From Microbacterium hydrocarbonoxydans (GTDB lineage: Bacteria > Actinomycetota > Actinomycetes > Actinomycetales > Microbacteriaceae): DNA of 64,000 nucleotides. The notes beneath the pieces were generated by a model. That model was not told the DNA's origin and did no database searches. It saw only the letters and a program-made list of their open reading frames with translations. A program made the position numbers and the translations under genes. Below are positions 27,024 through 38,188 of this stretch, in pieces. The first letter of the stretch is position 1. Each line of letters starts with the position of its first letter. The stretch lies in the NCBI RefSeq assembly GCF_000956475.1, contig NZ_JYJB01000003.1:1-64000 (forward strand), given 5' to 3'.

Positions 27024-29429
27024 GTGACTACAGCCCTCTACCGCCGCTACCGGCCCGAGTCCTTCGGCGAGATGATCGGGCAGTCCCAGGTGACCGATCC
27101 GCTGATGACCGCGCTTCGCGGTGACAGGGTCGGGCACGCGTATCTCTTCTCAGGGCCCCGCGGCTGCGGCAAGACCACCTCGGCGCGCATCCTCGCGCGG
27201 TGCCTGAACTGCGCAGAGGGGCCGACCGACGTGCCCTGCGGCACCTGCCCCAGCTGCGTCGAGCTCTCGCGTGCGGGCGGCGGATCCCTCGACGTGGTCG
27301 AGATCGACGCCGCCAGCCACAACGGCGTCGACGACGCTCGAGACCTGCGCGAGCGGGCGACGTTCGCGCCCAGCCGCGATCGCTACAAGATCTTCATCCT
27401 CGACGAGGCGCACATGGTGACGCCGCAGGGCTTCAACGCGCTGCTGAAGCTCGTGGAAGAGCCGCCGGAGCACGTCAAGTTCATCTTCGCGACCACCGAG
27501 CCCGAGAAGGTGCTCGGGACGATCCGCTCGCGCACCCACCACTACCCGTTCCGGCTCGTGCCGCCTGCAGCGATGCTCGAGTACGTCGAGAAGCTGTGCA
27601 AGGAAGAGGGGGTGGCCGTCGAACAGGGTGTGCTGCCGCTCGTCGTCCGCGCCGGCGGCGGGTCGCCTCGTGACACGCTGTCTCTGCTCGACCAGCTGAT
27701 CGCCGGGTCCGATTCGCCGGCGGGCTCCGAGATCGTCGAGGTCAAGTACGAGCGCGCGGTGTCGCTGCTCGGCTATACGCACGCGACGGTGCTCGACGAG
27801 ATCGTCGACGCGCTCGCCGCGGGCGACGCCGCAGCCGCCTTCCCGGCGATCGACAAGGTCGTGCAGACCGGTCAGGATCCTCGCCGCTTCGTCGACGATC
27901 TGCTCGAGCGCCTGCGCGACCTGATCGTCATCGCCGCCGTCGGAGCCGGTGCAGCCGCTGTCCTGCGCGGCGTGGCCGACGACGAGCTCGAGCGCTGGCG
28001 CGGTCAGGCTGCGGTCTTCGGGTCGGCGCGGCTCTCGCGCACGGCCGACATCGTCAGCGCAGCACTCGACGACATGTCGGGTGCCACATCGCCTCGCCTG
28101 CATCTCGAACTGCTCGTCGCGCGCGTCCTCGCCGGAGGTGCGGATGCCGGAACCTCTGCGCCTGTCGCCTCCGCTCCTGCGGCGTCCGCTCCTGTCACCT
28201 CTGCGCCTGCGGCCTCCGCTCCTGTCACCTCTGCGCCTGCGGCCGCCACGGCTGAGCCCGTCGCCTCGCCGGTCGCCCCGCGAGGGAGCGCAGCGACCGA
28301 GACGAAACGCGTCGATCCTGCCGCGACGTCGGCTCCTGCCGTGACGTCGGCTCCTGCCTCGACGTCGGCTCCCGTCGCTGCCGCTTCCGCGCCCGCGTCG
28401 TCCGCGCCCGCAGCTCCCTCGGGCCCCGTGACCCTCGAGCGCATCGCCGGCTCGTGGTCTGCGGTCCTCAAGCGCCTGGAAGACATCAGCCGTACCTCGT
28501 GGCTGCTCGCGACAGCCGTTCAGCCGCTCGCCTACGACACCGAGAGCGAGGTGCTGACGCTCGGGTTCACGAGCCAGCACGACGTTCAGAAGTTCAAGGG
28601 TTCCGTTCCGGGTTCCGGCCCGTCCGATCACCTGCGCACGGCGATCGAGCAGGAGCTCGGCGTCACGGTGAAGTACCGCCCGGCCCCGATGCCGGCTGGC
28701 GGCGCGCCGCGTCAGCCCTCGTCGTCCGCGCCGTCGACGGGCGACGCGCCCTCCGCATCGGAGCCTGCGTCAGCGCGGTCTTCCCGCCCGCAGTCCCGTT
28801 CCGAGTCCTCGGCACCTGTGACCGAGTGGGCGGTCGCGTCGATCCCCGCGGCGTCTTCTGACGCTGCGGCTCCCGCGACGCTCGGCAGCGGTGCCCCGAC
28901 CGCGCCGACGGCCGAGGCAGCTGCAGCTGCAGCTGCATCCATCGCTTCCGGGCCCGTCGCTGCTGCCGCGACCGCATCGGTGGTTCCGCCGGCCTCCGTC
29001 GCCGGCACGTCCTCGGATGCGCCCGTTCAGATGCCTCAGCCGAGCGTAGGGACGGCCGAGACGCCTCGCCGCGATTCGTCGTCCGCGCCGGCCCCCGCGG
29101 CCGTCGACGAACCTCCGTACGATGACGAGCCTCCTTACTACGATGACGAGCCGCCGTACGATCCCGCCTATGAGCCGGCGTCCGTCGGGGCGCCGGTGGC
29201 ACGCCCGACCGCCCCGGCCTCGCCGGCCCCGGCCCACACCGCCCCGGCATCCTCAGCCCCGGCATCCGCTCCCTCCCCTTCGCCTGTCCGCCCGCAGTCC
29301 GCGCCGGTGGTGACGGAGCGCGCCCCCGGCGGGGGAGTGCAGCGCTACGGCGAGGCCGTGATCCGCCAGGTGCTTGGCGCGACGTTCGTGCGCGAAGAGC
29401 CCTACGAGCCCCCGACGAGGTTCAACTGA
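27024..29429 (+). CDS. dnaX: DNA polymerase III subunit gamma/tau
   Basis: An 801-residue clamp-loader subunit: Walker [20 protein letters not shown] (about 41-59), zinc-binding cysteines CLNC...CGTCPSC, Walker [12 protein letters not shown] and the SRC-like region, then a long Ala/Pro/Ser-rich disordered part (about 375-475 and 560-780) with short repeats such as [20 protein letters not shown]. The C-terminal tau-like segment is retained. GTG 27024 is six bases after TAGGCT (27012-27017), so it is leaderless. It overlaps recR by one base. Confidence 0.95.
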   Translation: MTTALYRRYRPESFGEMIGQSQVTDPLMTALRGDRVGHAYLFSGPRGCGKTTSARILARCLNCAEGPTDVPCGTCPSCVELSRAGGGSLDVVEIDAASHNGVDDARDLRERATFAPSRDRYKIFILDEAHMVTPQGFNALLKLVEEPPEHVKFIFATTEPEKVLGTIRSRTHHYPFRLVPPAAMLEYVEKLCKEEGVAVEQGVLPLVVRAGGGSPRDTLSLLDQLIAGSDSPAGSEIVEVKYERAVSLLGYTHATVLDEIVDALAAGDAAAAFPAIDKVVQTGQDPRRFVDDLLERLRDLIVIAAVGAGAAAVLRGVADDELERWRGQAAVFGSARLSRTADIVSAALDDMSGATSPRLHLELLVARVLAGGADAGTSAPVASAPAASAPVTSAPAASAPVTSAPAAATAEPVASPVAPRGSAATETKRVDPAATSAPAVTSAPASTSAPVAAASAPASSAPAAPSGPVTLERIAGSWSAVLKRLEDISRTSWLLATAVQPLAYDTESEVLTLGFTSQHDVQKFKGSVPGSGPSDHLRTAIEQELGVTVKYRPAPMPAGGAPRQPSSSAPSTGDAPSASEPASARSSRPQSRSESSAPVTEWAVASIPAASSDAAAPATLGSGAPTAPTAEAAAAAAASIASGPVAAAATASVVPPASVAGTSSDAPVQMPQPSVGTAETPRRDSSSAPAPAAVDEPPYDDEPPYYDDEPPYDPAYEPASVGAPVARPTAPASPAPAHTAPASSAPASAPSPSPVRPQSAPVVTERAPGGGVQRYGEAVIRQVLGATFVREEPYEPPTRFN

Positions 29430-30022
29430 TGTACGACGGCATCGTCCAAGAGCTGATCGACGAATTCGGCCGTCTTCCCGGCATCGGACCGAAGTCGGCC
29501 CAGCGCATCACCTTCCACATCCTGCAGACGCCGACCTTCGACGTCGCGCGTCTGGCCGAGCTGCTCTCCGAGATCCGCACGCGCGTGCGGTTCTGCGAGA
29601 TCTGCGGCAACGTCGCCGAGCAGGACCGCTGCGCGATCTGCCGCGATCCGCGGCGCAACCCGGCGCTCATCTGCGTCGTCGAGGATGCGAAGGATGTGGC
29701 GGCGATCGAGCGCACGCGCGAGTTCCGCGGGCTCTACCACGTGCTCGGTGGCGCGATCAGCCCGATCGCCGGGATCGGCCCCGACGATCTGCGCATCGCC
29801 CAGCTGATGTCGCGCCTCGCGGACGGCACCGTGCAGGAGGTCATCCTCGCGACCAATCCCAATCTCGAGGGCGAGGCGACAGCGAGCTACCTCAGCCGCC
29901 TTCTCACCACGATGCAGATCACCGTCTCGCGGCTGGCCTCCGGCCTTCCCGTCGGCGGCGACCTCGAGTACGCCGACGAGGTCACGCTCGGCCGTGCCTT
30001 CGAGGGCCGGCGCGTCCTGTGA
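29429..30022 (+). CDS. recR: Recombination mediator RecR
   Basis: A 197-residue protein with an N-terminal helix-hairpin-helix ([17 protein letters not shown]), a four-Cys zinc finger ([16 protein letters not shown]) and a Toprim domain ([16 protein letters not shown]). With RecO and RecF it loads RecA onto gapped DNA. Its ATG shares an A with the dnaX stop (TGATG); the dnaX-recR order is widely conserved. Confidence 0.97.
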   Translation: MYDGIVQELIDEFGRLPGIGPKSAQRITFHILQTPTFDVARLAELLSEIRTRVRFCEICGNVAEQDRCAICRDPRRNPALICVVEDAKDVAAIERTREFRGLYHVLGGAISPIAGIGPDDLRIAQLMSRLADGTVQEVILATNPNLEGEATASYLSRLLTTMQITVSRLASGLPVGGDLEYADEVTLGRAFEGRRVL

Positions 30023-30942
30023 CCGCACAGTCGGGCTTCTCGCGCCGCGGCTGGCTGCTCTTCGCAGCGATGTGCCTGCTGTGGGGAGTGCCGTACCTGT
30101 TCATCAGCGTGGCGGTCGAGTCGTTCTCGCCGCCCGCGATCGTCGCCGGGCGCACGCTCATCGCGGCGCTCCTGCTGCTGCCCTTCGCGATCCGCTCCGG
30201 AGCGCTCCGGCCCGCGCTCAAGATGTGGCCGTGGGTGCTGGCGTTCGGCCTGGTCGAGATGGCAGGGCCCTTCGTGCTGCTCGGGCACGCGGAGATGACG
30301 CTGCCTTCGGGCATGACCGGGCTCCTCGTCGCGACCGTGCCGCTGTTCGCCGCGCTGATCGCCCTGGGCGGTGGGGACAGGGCAGTGCTGCGGCCCGCCC
30401 GCGCGATCGGCCTGATCGTCGGCTTCATCGGCGTCGCGATCGTGGTCGCCGGCCCCGGGCTGTTCGGCGGCGACGTGAGCCTTCTCGCGGCCGGCGAGGT
30501 TCTGCTGGTCGCCGTCCTGTACGCGATCGCCCCCTTCATCGTGGCGCGCAAACTCGGCGACGTGCCCTCACTCGGCACGATCACGCTCTCGCTCATGATG
30601 ATCGGCATCCTGTATCTGCCGATCGGGCTGCTCACGCAGCACGAGGTGCCCACGCTGCCGTCGATCGGCGCCATGCTCACGCTCGCCGTGGTCTGCACGG
30701 CCATCGCGTTCCTGGCGTTCTTCGCGCTGATCCGCGAGGTGGGCCCTGTGCGTGCGCCGCTGTTCACCTACGTCAACCCGGTGGTGGCGATCATCCTCGG
30801 CGCGATCGTGCTCGCCGAGCCGCTGACCCCCGGGCTTCTGATCGGATTCCCGCTGATCATCGCCGGATGCTGGTTCGCCGGCACCGGCGGACGGCTCCGG
30901 CCCGCGGCATCCGCCCCTGCTCCGCTGCCGCCCGCACCCTGA
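30019..30942 (+). CDS. EamA/DMT-family transporter
   Basis: A 307-residue protein with ten predicted membrane helices in two EamA repeats ([21 protein letters not shown] near the start; [21 protein letters not shown] near the end). It is probably a metabolite exporter, for example of amino acids; the substrate is unknown. GTG 30019 overlaps the recR stop (GTGA), so it is translationally coupled to dnaX-recR. Confidence 0.88.
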   Translation: MTAQSGFSRRGWLLFAAMCLLWGVPYLFISVAVESFSPPAIVAGRTLIAALLLLPFAIRSGALRPALKMWPWVLAFGLVEMAGPFVLLGHAEMTLPSGMTGLLVATVPLFAALIALGGGDRAVLRPARAIGLIVGFIGVAIVVAGPGLFGGDVSLLAAGEVLLVAVLYAIAPFIVARKLGDVPSLGTITLSLMMIGILYLPIGLLTQHEVPTLPSIGAMLTLAVVCTAIAFLAFFALIREVGPVRAPLFTYVNPVVAIILGAIVLAEPLTPGLLIGFPLIIAGCWFAGTGGRLRPAASAPAPLPPAP

Positions 30943-30996
30943 GCCTCCTCCGGGTGCGCCCGCCCGCCTCCGCCCGCGGCGTCCGCCCGTCATGCA

Positions 30997-31084
30997 GGTG
31001 TGAAAAGTCGGAGATTCGACGCGACACGCCGGCGGAGCGAGCCGCGGTGCGGTGTGTCGGCGAGGAACTCCGACGTTTCGCACC
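30997..31084. repeat. 88-bp inverted-repeat element, copy B
   Basis: Arms 30997-31030 and 31051-31084 are inverted copies (about 25 of 34 positions identical, sharing CGTCGGAG/CTCCGACG and GACAC/GTGTC) around a 20-base centre, the same 34-20-34 geometry as copy A. It lies between the EamA transporter and lysC. No coding capacity. Confidence 0.6.
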
Positions 31085-31177
31085 GACCGCCCGGGCCCCG
31101 TCACATGCGCATCGGCGCATATGCAGTCTCCGTAGAATGAGCGTGGGCGGATCCGCCCGACATCCCAGGGAGTGAAC

Positions 31178-32458
31178 GTGGCCCTCATCGTGCAGAAGTA
31201 CGGCGGCTCGTCCGTCGCCGACGCAGAGAGCATCAAGCGCGTCGCCAAGCGCATCGTCGACACCCGTCGTGCAGGTCACGACGTGGTGGTCGCCGTGAGC
31301 GCGATGGGCGACACCACCGACGAGCTGCTCGACCTCGCGAACGAGGTGGCGCCGATTCCGGCCCCGCGCGAGCTCGACATGCTGCTCTCCAGCGGTGAGC
31401 GCATCTCGATGGCGCTGCTGGCGATGGCGATCCACTCGATGGGATTCGAAGCGCGCTCTTTCACGGGCAGCCAGGCCGGGATGATCACCGACTCGCAGCA
31501 CGGCGCCGCGCGCATCGTCGACGTGACCCCCGTGCGCCTGCGCGAGGCGCTCGACGAGGGGGCGATCGTCATCGTCGCCGGCTTCCAGGGCTTCAACCGC
31601 GACACCCGCGACATCACGACTCTCGGCCGTGGCGGCTCCGACACGACCGCCGTCGCACTGGCCGCCGCGCTCGACGCCGACGTCTGCGAGATCTACAGCG
31701 ACGTCGACGGGATCTTCACGGCAGACCCGCGCGTGATCCCGAAGGCGCAGAAGCTCGACCACGTCTCCAGCGAGGAGATGCTCGAGCTGGCAGCCAACGG
31801 CGCCAAGGTGCTCTACATCCGCGCCGTCGAATACGCACGCCGCCACGGCGTCCTGATCCACGCCCGCTCGACCTTCTCGTCGTCCGAGGGCACCTACGTT
31901 CTGGGCGAGGGCATGAAGAACCCCCGCGAATCCGAGGGAGCAGCCATGGAAGAACCGATCGTCGCCGGCGTCGCCACCGATTTCGGCCAGGCCAAGATCA
32001 CCGTCGCCGGTGTGCCGGATGTGCCGGGCAAGGCGGCCGAGATCTTCAAGATCGTCGCGAAGTCCGGCGCCAACGTCGACATGATCGTGCAGAACGTGTC
32101 GGCGACCGGTCGCACCGACATCTCGTTCACGGTTCCGAAGGCCGACGCCTCGGCGGCGCTGAAGGCGCTCGCCGGGGATCAGGCCGAGGTCGGCTTCGCC
32201 AGCCTCGTGCACGACGACCAGATCGGAAAGCTCTCGGTCGTCGGCGCCGGGATGCGCACGCACTCGGGCGTCTCGGCGACCCTGTTCGAGGCGCTGTCGG
32301 ATGCCGGGATCAACATCGAGATGATCTCGACCTCCGAGATCCGCATCTCGGTCGTGCTGCGCGACTCCGATCTCGCCGAGGCTGCCCGCACGGTGCACAC
32401 GGCGTACGGGCTCGACGGCGAAGCCGAAGCCACGGTGCACGCCGGCACCGGCCGCTGA
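31178..32458 (+). CDS. lysC: Aspartate kinase
   Basis: A 426-residue enzyme starting [18 protein letters not shown], the canonical aspartokinase N-terminus, with the kinase domain (about 1-245) and two C-terminal ACT domains binding lysine/threonine. It phosphorylates aspartate, the first step to Lys, Met and Thr. GTG 31178 was preferred over GTG 31172 because AGGGAG (31167-31172) is correctly spaced. A -10 box TAGAAT (31133-31138) gives a short leader. It is followed by asd, as is usual in actinobacteria. Confidence 0.95.
   Translation: MALIVQKYGGSSVADAESIKRVAKRIVDTRRAGHDVVVAVSAMGDTTDELLDLANEVAPIPAPRELDMLLSSGERISMALLAMAIHSMGFEARSFTGSQAGMITDSQHGAARIVDVTPVRLREALDEGAIVIVAGFQGFNRDTRDITTLGRGGSDTTAVALAAALDADVCEIYSDVDGIFTADPRVIPKAQKLDHVSSEEMLELAANGAKVLYIRAVEYARRHGVLIHARSTFSSSEGTYVLGEGMKNPRESEGAAMEEPIVAGVATDFGQAKITVAGVPDVPGKAAEIFKIVAKSGANVDMIVQNVSATGRTDISFTVPKADASAALKALAGDQAEVGFASLVHDDQIGKLSVVGAGMRTHSGVSATLFEALSDAGINIEMISTSEIRISVVLRDSDLAEAARTVHTAYGLDGEAEATVHAGTGR
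31946..32458 (+). CDS. Probable internal start: aspartate kinase beta subunit
   Basis: Inside lysC, GAGGGA (31934-31939) precedes an in-frame ATG at 31946 encoding [20 protein letters not shown], which begins the ACT-domain region. In Corynebacterium and Bacillus the same arrangement produces a separate beta subunit of aspartokinase from the 3' end of the gene. Here it is inferred from position and ribosome-binding site only. Confidence 0.55.
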   Translation: MEEPIVAGVATDFGQAKITVAGVPDVPGKAAEIFKIVAKSGANVDMIVQNVSATGRTDISFTVPKADASAALKALAGDQAEVGFASLVHDDQIGKLSVVGAGMRTHSGVSATLFEALSDAGINIEMISTSEIRISVVLRDSDLAEAARTVHTAYGLDGEAEATVHAGTGR

Positions 32459-32508
32459 CGGCATCCGCTCCCGTCATCACGACCCTGGCACCGTTTCCGG
32501 CGCGGTAG

Positions 32509-33681
<1,173 letters not shown>

Positions 33682-33834
33682 GGATCACCGCGCGAGGGTC
33701 GTCGCCACGTGCCCGGCGACTGAGCTTCGACACAGGAGACTCATAGCCTGAGCGCATCGGCGCCATGCGGATCGGCTCTGGTCGCACACCCCCGCGTGGT
33801 CAGCCGTGCCGTGCCTGCGAACTAGAATGGTGCG

Positions 33835-35307
33835 GTGACTGAAAACGTCGATGTCGTCCTGATCGGCGGTGGCATCATGAGCGCCACCCTGGGTACGCTG
33901 CTGCATGAGCTGCAGCCGGATTGGAAGATCGTCGCCTTCGAGCGGCTCTCCGATGTGGCGCAGGAGTCGTCCAACCCGTGGAACAACGCCGGCACCGGTC
34001 ACGCCGCCCTGTGCGAGCTGAACTACATGCCGCAGGTCAAGGGCGAGCCGCTGGACCCGGCCAAGGCCGTCAGCATCAACGAGCAGTTCCAGCAGAGCCG
34101 CCAGTTCTGGTCGTCGCTCGTAGAGAAGGGCGTGCTCGACGAGCCCAAGACCTTCATCAACGCGACCCCGCACATGACGTTCGTGCGCGGCGAGAAGGAC
34201 GTGGCGTACCTCAAGGACCGCTACGAGGTGCTCAAGAAGCAGCCCCTGTTCGAGGGCATCGAGTACAGCGAGGACTCCCGCGTCATCAACAAGTGGGCGC
34301 CGCTGCTCATGCAGAAGCGCCGCAAGGGAGAGCCGTTCGCGGCCACCCGCGTGCCGGCGGGCACCGACGTCGACTTCGGCGCCCTCACCCACCAGCTCTT
34401 CGACCACCTCACGAAGTCGGGCGTCGACCTGCGACTGAACCACGAGGTCAAGAACCTCAAGAAGCAGAAGGACGGCGGCTGGCTGCTCAGCTACCGCAAC
34501 ACGCTGGGCCACACGCCGAACCAGATCAAGGCGCGCTTCGTCTTCGTCGGGGCGGGCGGCTGGGCGCTGAAGCTGCTGCAGCGCTCGGGCATCCCCGAGA
34601 TCAAGGGCTACGGCGTCTTCCCGATCGGCGGCCAGTTCCTGAAGACCACGAACCCGAAGGTCGTCGCACAGCACAAGGCGAAGGTGTACTCGCAGGCGTC
34701 GGTGGGCGCTCCGCCCATGTCGGTGCCGCACCTCGACACCCGCGTCGTCGACGGCGAGTCGTCGCTGATGTTCGGTCCGTTCGCGACGTTCAGCCCGAAG
34801 TTCCTGAAGAAGGGGTCGATGCTCGACATCGTCACCCAGGTGCGTCCGCACAACCTGTGGCCGATGCTGCGGGTTGCATTCGCGAACCCCGACCTGATCA
34901 CCTACCTGGTGAGCGAGCTGCTGAAGAACCACCGCAAGAAGGTCGAGAGCCTGCGCACCTTCATGCCGACTGCGAAGGACGAGGACTGGACCCTGATCGA
35001 CGCCGGTCAGCGCGCCCAGGTCATGAAGAAGGACCCGAAGAAGGGCGGCATCCTGCAGTTCGGCACCGAGGTCGTCTCCTCGGCCGACGGCTCGATCGCG
35101 GGCCTCCTCGGCGCCTCGCCGGGTGCGTCGACGGCTGTGCCGATCATGCTCGATCTGCTGAAGAAGTGCTTCCCGAACGAGTACCCCAGCTGGGAGCCCG
35201 AGTTGCGGGCACTCATCCCGACGTTCGGCAAGAAGCTGAACACCGATGCGGAAGCCGCCGCGAAGTCCACCGCGGCCACCGCCGAGGTTCTCGGCATCAG
35301 CGCGTAA
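33835..35307 (+). CDS. mqo: Malate:quinone oxidoreductase
   Basis: A 490-residue FAD enzyme starting with the dinucleotide-binding motif VDVVLIGGGIMSATLGTLL and carrying the Mqo-typical NPWNNAGTGHAALCELNY. It oxidises malate to oxaloacetate with electrons to the quinone pool at the membrane. GTG 33835 is six bases after TAGAAT (33823-33828), a leaderless start. The tdk gene follows after seven bases. Confidence 0.96.
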   Translation: MTENVDVVLIGGGIMSATLGTLLHELQPDWKIVAFERLSDVAQESSNPWNNAGTGHAALCELNYMPQVKGEPLDPAKAVSINEQFQQSRQFWSSLVEKGVLDEPKTFINATPHMTFVRGEKDVAYLKDRYEVLKKQPLFEGIEYSEDSRVINKWAPLLMQKRRKGEPFAATRVPAGTDVDFGALTHQLFDHLTKSGVDLRLNHEVKNLKKQKDGGWLLSYRNTLGHTPNQIKARFVFVGAGGWALKLLQRSGIPEIKGYGVFPIGGQFLKTTNPKVVAQHKAKVYSQASVGAPPMSVPHLDTRVVDGESSLMFGPFATFSPKFLKKGSMLDIVTQVRPHNLWPMLRVAFANPDLITYLVSELLKNHRKKVESLRTFMPTAKDEDWTLIDAGQRAQVMKKDPKKGGILQFGTEVVSSADGSIAGLLGASPGASTAVPIMLDLLKKCFPNEYPSWEPELRALIPTFGKKLNTDAEAAAKSTAATAEVLGISA

Positions 35308-35314
35308 TCGCATC

Positions 35315-35926
35315 GTGGCGAAGCTCTACTTCCGCTACGGGGCGATGAACTCCGGAAAATCGACCTCGCTGCTGCAGGCGGCATACAACTACGAGGAGCG
35401 CGGTCAGCACGTGCTGCTCGCGAAGCCCGCGATCGACACCAAGGGCGCCTCGGAGATCTCCAGCCGTCTCGGAATGACGCGAGAAGTCGACTTCCTGGTG
35501 GAGGCGGATGCTGACGCACGCGCACTCTACGCCGAGCATGCCGAGGGCAAGGACATCGCCTGCCTGCTGATCGACGAGGCGCAGTTCCTCACCCCGGAAC
35601 AGGTGGACGACCTCTTCCGGATCGCGGTGGAAGACGGCATCCCGGTCCTGGCCTACGGCATCCGCAACGACTTCCTCACTCATGCGTTCCCGGGATCTGC
35701 CCGTCTGCTCGCGATCTCGCACTCGCTCGAGGAGCTGAAGACCATCTGCCGCTGCGGACGCAAGGCCGTGTTCAACGGCCGTGTGGTCGGCGGGCGGTTC
35801 GTGTTCGACGGCGACCAGGTCGCGATCGACGAGGGCGCGGAGGGTGCTGTCGCGCCCGAGGTGACGACCTATGAGTCGCTGTGCGGCTCCTGCTACCTGC
35901 AGGAGTCCGGCGGCCGCCTGGGCTGA
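35315..35926 (+). CDS. tdk: Thymidine kinase
   Basis: A 203-residue type II thymidine kinase with the P-loop FRYGAMNSGKSTSLLQAAYN, the Walker B-like LLIDEAQFLT, the lasso region, and zinc cysteines CRCG (after KTI) and CGSC. It salvages thymidine to dTMP. GTG 35315 lies seven bases after mqo, so cotranscription with mqo is likely. Confidence 0.94.
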   Translation: MAKLYFRYGAMNSGKSTSLLQAAYNYEERGQHVLLAKPAIDTKGASEISSRLGMTREVDFLVEADADARALYAEHAEGKDIACLLIDEAQFLTPEQVDDLFRIAVEDGIPVLAYGIRNDFLTHAFPGSARLLAISHSLEELKTICRCGRKAVFNGRVVGGRFVFDGDQVAIDEGAEGAVAPEVTTYESLCGSCYLQESGGRLG

Positions 35927-35981
35927 ATCGCCCCGCCCGCGCCGGACCGGCCTGCGAGCCGCGCCGTCCATGAAGCCACCC

Positions 35982-36067
35982 GTTCATAACTCAGGAAGAT
36001 CGGGGCGGTTCGGCGTATCCGGGGCCGATCGGGACCGATCGGCCCCATCTCTTCCTGAATTGTGAAC
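35982..36067. repeat. 86-base nested inverted repeat (possible terminator or small element)
   Basis: Outer arms GTTCATAACTCAGGAAGA (35982-35999) and TCTTCCTGAATTGTGAAC (36050-36067) pair at 16 of 18 positions. An inner perfect stem GGGGCCGATC / GATCGGCCCC (36021-36030 with 36037-36046) sits in the loop. It lies downstream of tdk and directly ahead of the lldR promoter, so it may end tdk transcription or be a mobile remnant. Confidence 0.5.
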
Positions 36068-36072
36068 GTTCC

Positions 36073-36113
36073 TTGCGTGGTCTGACCACATGCGCTACTG
36101 TGGTCAGACCACA
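36073..36113 (+). promoter_or_regulatory. LldR-type promoter with two operators
   Basis: A -35 TTGCGT (36073-36078) and -10 TACTGT (36096-36101) are exactly 17 bases apart. Operator 1, GTGGTCTGACCAC (36077-36089), fills the spacer; operator 2, the perfect palindrome TGTGGTCAGACCACA (36099-36113), covers the -10 and start. Both match the TGGT-N3-ACCA form of FadR-subfamily GntR regulators, including lactate-responsive LldR. Binding would block polymerase directly. Confidence 0.8.
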
Positions 36114-36130
36114 GAGTCGAGGAGGAGCGG

Positions 36131-36829
36131 ATGCCGGAGCAGCCCCGTGCCTGGCGTGTCGTCCTCGAGCACGTCGAACGTGACCTGCTCGACGGCAGAC
36201 TCGGTCCCGGTGACCGGCTGGCCTCTGAACGAGATCTCGCGGCCGATCTCGGCGTCGGCCGCTCGAGCGTCCGCGAGGCTCTGCGCGTGCTCGAGGTCAT
36301 GGGCCTGATCCGCACTGCGACCGGCTCCGGTCCGCAGTCGGGAGCGATCGTCATCGCGACGCCCTCCGGAGGCATGTCGACCCTGCTGCGGCTGCAGGTG
36401 GCGGCCCAGAGCTTCCCGCTGAGCGATGTCGTCCAGACGCGTCTCGTGCTCGAAGAGGCTGTCGTGACAACCCTCGCGTACTCGCACGCTCGTGACACGG
36501 ACGCCGTCCACACGCTGCTCGACGTGATGGACACAGAAGGCCTCACGCCACAGGAGTTCCTGGCTCTCGACGCGCAGCTGCACCTGGCGCTCGCGGAAGC
36601 CAGCGGCAACACGGTGATCGCGGCGATGATGGCCGGCCTGCGCACCGCGATCGAGTCCTATGTGCAGGCGGGAGCGGCATCCGTCTCCGACTGGAACACC
36701 ATGGCCGCCCGCCTGCGCGCAGAGCACCGCGAGATCGTTTCGGCGATCGACGGGGGAGACGCGGCATCCGCCGGCCAGCTCGTCCGAGACCACATCTCCG
36801 GCTACTACCAGACCGTTCTGGGCTCCTGA
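36131..36829 (+). CDS. GntR/FadR-family regulator, probable LldR
   Basis: A 232-residue protein: winged HTH (about 1-75, with [27 protein letters not shown]) and an all-helical FCD effector domain ([29 protein letters not shown] with metal-binding Asp/His positions). ATG 36131 has AGGAGGAG upstream. It is the first gene of a pair with L-lactate dehydrogenase and has two cognate-type operators on its own promoter, so it is probably autoregulated and induced by lactate. Effector identity is inferred from context. Confidence 0.85.
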   Translation: MPEQPRAWRVVLEHVERDLLDGRLGPGDRLASERDLAADLGVGRSSVREALRVLEVMGLIRTATGSGPQSGAIVIATPSGGMSTLLRLQVAAQSFPLSDVVQTRLVLEEAVVTTLAYSHARDTDAVHTLLDVMDTEGLTPQEFLALDAQLHLALAEASGNTVIAAMMAGLRTAIESYVQAGAASVSDWNTMAARLRAEHREIVSAIDGGDAASAGQLVRDHISGYYQTVLGS

Positions 36830-36857
36830 CGAGCCCGCCGTCCACCGAAGGAGCACC

Positions 36858-38117
36858 ATGGTCCAGCGCCAGGTACCCAACCCCGCCGAACTGCTCGAGC
36901 TGATGAAGTTCAAGAAGCCCGAGCTGAACGGAAAGAAGCGCCGTCTCGACGCCGCGCTCACGATCGACGACCTCCGCACGATCGCCAAGCGTCGCACGCC
37001 CAAGGCGGCATTCGACTACACCGACGGCGCTGCCGAGGGCGAGCTGTCGCTCTCGCGCGCGCGCCAGGCCTTCCAGGACGTGGAGTTCCATCCCGGCATC
37101 CTGCGTCCCGCACCCACGGTCGACACCTCCGTCGAGATCCTCGGCGGCCCGTCAGCGCTGCCGTTCGGCATCGCGCCGACCGGATTCACCCGTCTGATGC
37201 AGACCGAAGGCGAGGTCGCGGGCGCGGGAGCGGCGGCCGCCGCCGGCATCCCGTTCACGCTGTCGACGCTCGGCACGACGTCGATCGAGGGCGTCAAGGC
37301 CGTCAACCCTGACGGACGCAACTGGTTCCAGCTGTACGTGATGCGCGATCGCGAGATCTCCTATGAGCTCACCCGCAGAGCCGCCGCAGCCGGGTTCGAC
37401 ACCCTGCACTTCACGGTCGACACGCCGGTGGCCGGCGCGCGTCTGCGCGACAAGCGCAACGGCTTCAGCATCCCGCCGCAGCTGACCCTCGGCACGATCA
37501 TCAACGCGATCCCGCGGCCGTGGTGGTGGTACGACTTCCTCACCACGCCGAAGCTCGAGTTCGCGTCGCTCAGCACCACCGGCGGTACGGTCGGCGAGCT
37601 GCTCGACGCTGCGATGGACCCCACGATCAGCTACGACGACCTCGCCGTCATCCGCGACATCTGGCCGGGAAAGATCGTGATCAAGGGCGTGCAGAACGTC
37701 GAGGATTCGATGCGGTTGAAGGATGCCGGCGTCGACGGCATCGTGCTCTCGAACCACGGCGGTCGTCAGCTGGATCGCGCGCCCATCCCGTTCCACCTGC
37801 TGCCGAAGGTGCGGGAGGCTGTGGGCGACGACTTCACCGTGATGATCGACACCGGCATCATGAACGGCGCCGACATCGTCGCCTCTGTCGCCCTCGGCGC
37901 CGACTTCACGCTCATCGGACGGGCGTACCTGTACGGCCTGATGGCGGGCGGACGCGCGGGCGTCGACCGCACGATCGCGATTCTGCGCAGCGAGATCGAG
38001 CGCACCATGCGCCTGCTCGGAGTCTCATCGCTCGCCGAGCTCGAACCGGCGCACGTCACGCAGCTCACCCGGCTGGTGCCGGTCTCCGGCGAGGCGGGGC
38101 GGGTCACCGCCGGCTGA
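36858..38117 (+). CDS. lldD: Quinone-dependent L-lactate dehydrogenase (FMN)
   Basis: A 419-residue FMN-dependent alpha-hydroxy-acid oxidizing enzyme: [11 protein letters not shown] near the N-terminus, [10 protein letters not shown], and the active-site His region [17 protein letters not shown]. It oxidises L-lactate to pyruvate with electrons to the respiratory chain. AAGGAG precedes ATG 36858, 28 bases after the lldR-like gene, and both are under the promoter at 36073-36101. Another hydroxy-acid oxidase (e.g. glycolate) is possible, but the operator type favours lactate. Confidence 0.88.
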   Translation: MVQRQVPNPAELLELMKFKKPELNGKKRRLDAALTIDDLRTIAKRRTPKAAFDYTDGAAEGELSLSRARQAFQDVEFHPGILRPAPTVDTSVEILGGPSALPFGIAPTGFTRLMQTEGEVAGAGAAAAAGIPFTLSTLGTTSIEGVKAVNPDGRNWFQLYVMRDREISYELTRRAAAAGFDTLHFTVDTPVAGARLRDKRNGFSIPPQLTLGTIINAIPRPWWWYDFLTTPKLEFASLSTTGGTVGELLDAAMDPTISYDDLAVIRDIWPGKIVIKGVQNVEDSMRLKDAGVDGIVLSNHGGRQLDRAPIPFHLLPKVREAVGDDFTVMIDTGIMNGADIVASVALGADFTLIGRAYLYGLMAGGRAGVDRTIAILRSEIERTMRLLGVSSLAELEPAHVTQLTRLVPVSGEAGRVTAG

Positions 38118-38128
38118 CGCCGCACCTT

Positions 38129-38167
38129 CGCGGGAGAACCCGGCCCGATCGATCCGTTTCTCCCGCG
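38129..38167. terminator. Terminator between convergent lldD and HAD genes
   Basis: Stem CGCGGGAGAA (38129-38138) with TTCTCCCGCG (38158-38167) around a 19-base loop lies between two convergent genes, suited to stop transcription from either side. Confidence 0.65.
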
Positions 38168-38188
38168 GAGGGCGGTGGTCGGAACGAC

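Noticed and set aside
28140..28400. Direct repeats of about 30 bases inside dnaX
   Set aside because: They encode the in-frame Ala/Pro/Ser linker of gamma/tau and are low-complexity coding sequence, not a CRISPR array or mobile element.
27024..29429. Programmed frameshift producing a short gamma subunit
   Set aside because: I noticed no A-rich slippery heptamer of the E. coli type in the gene; nothing supports a second product.
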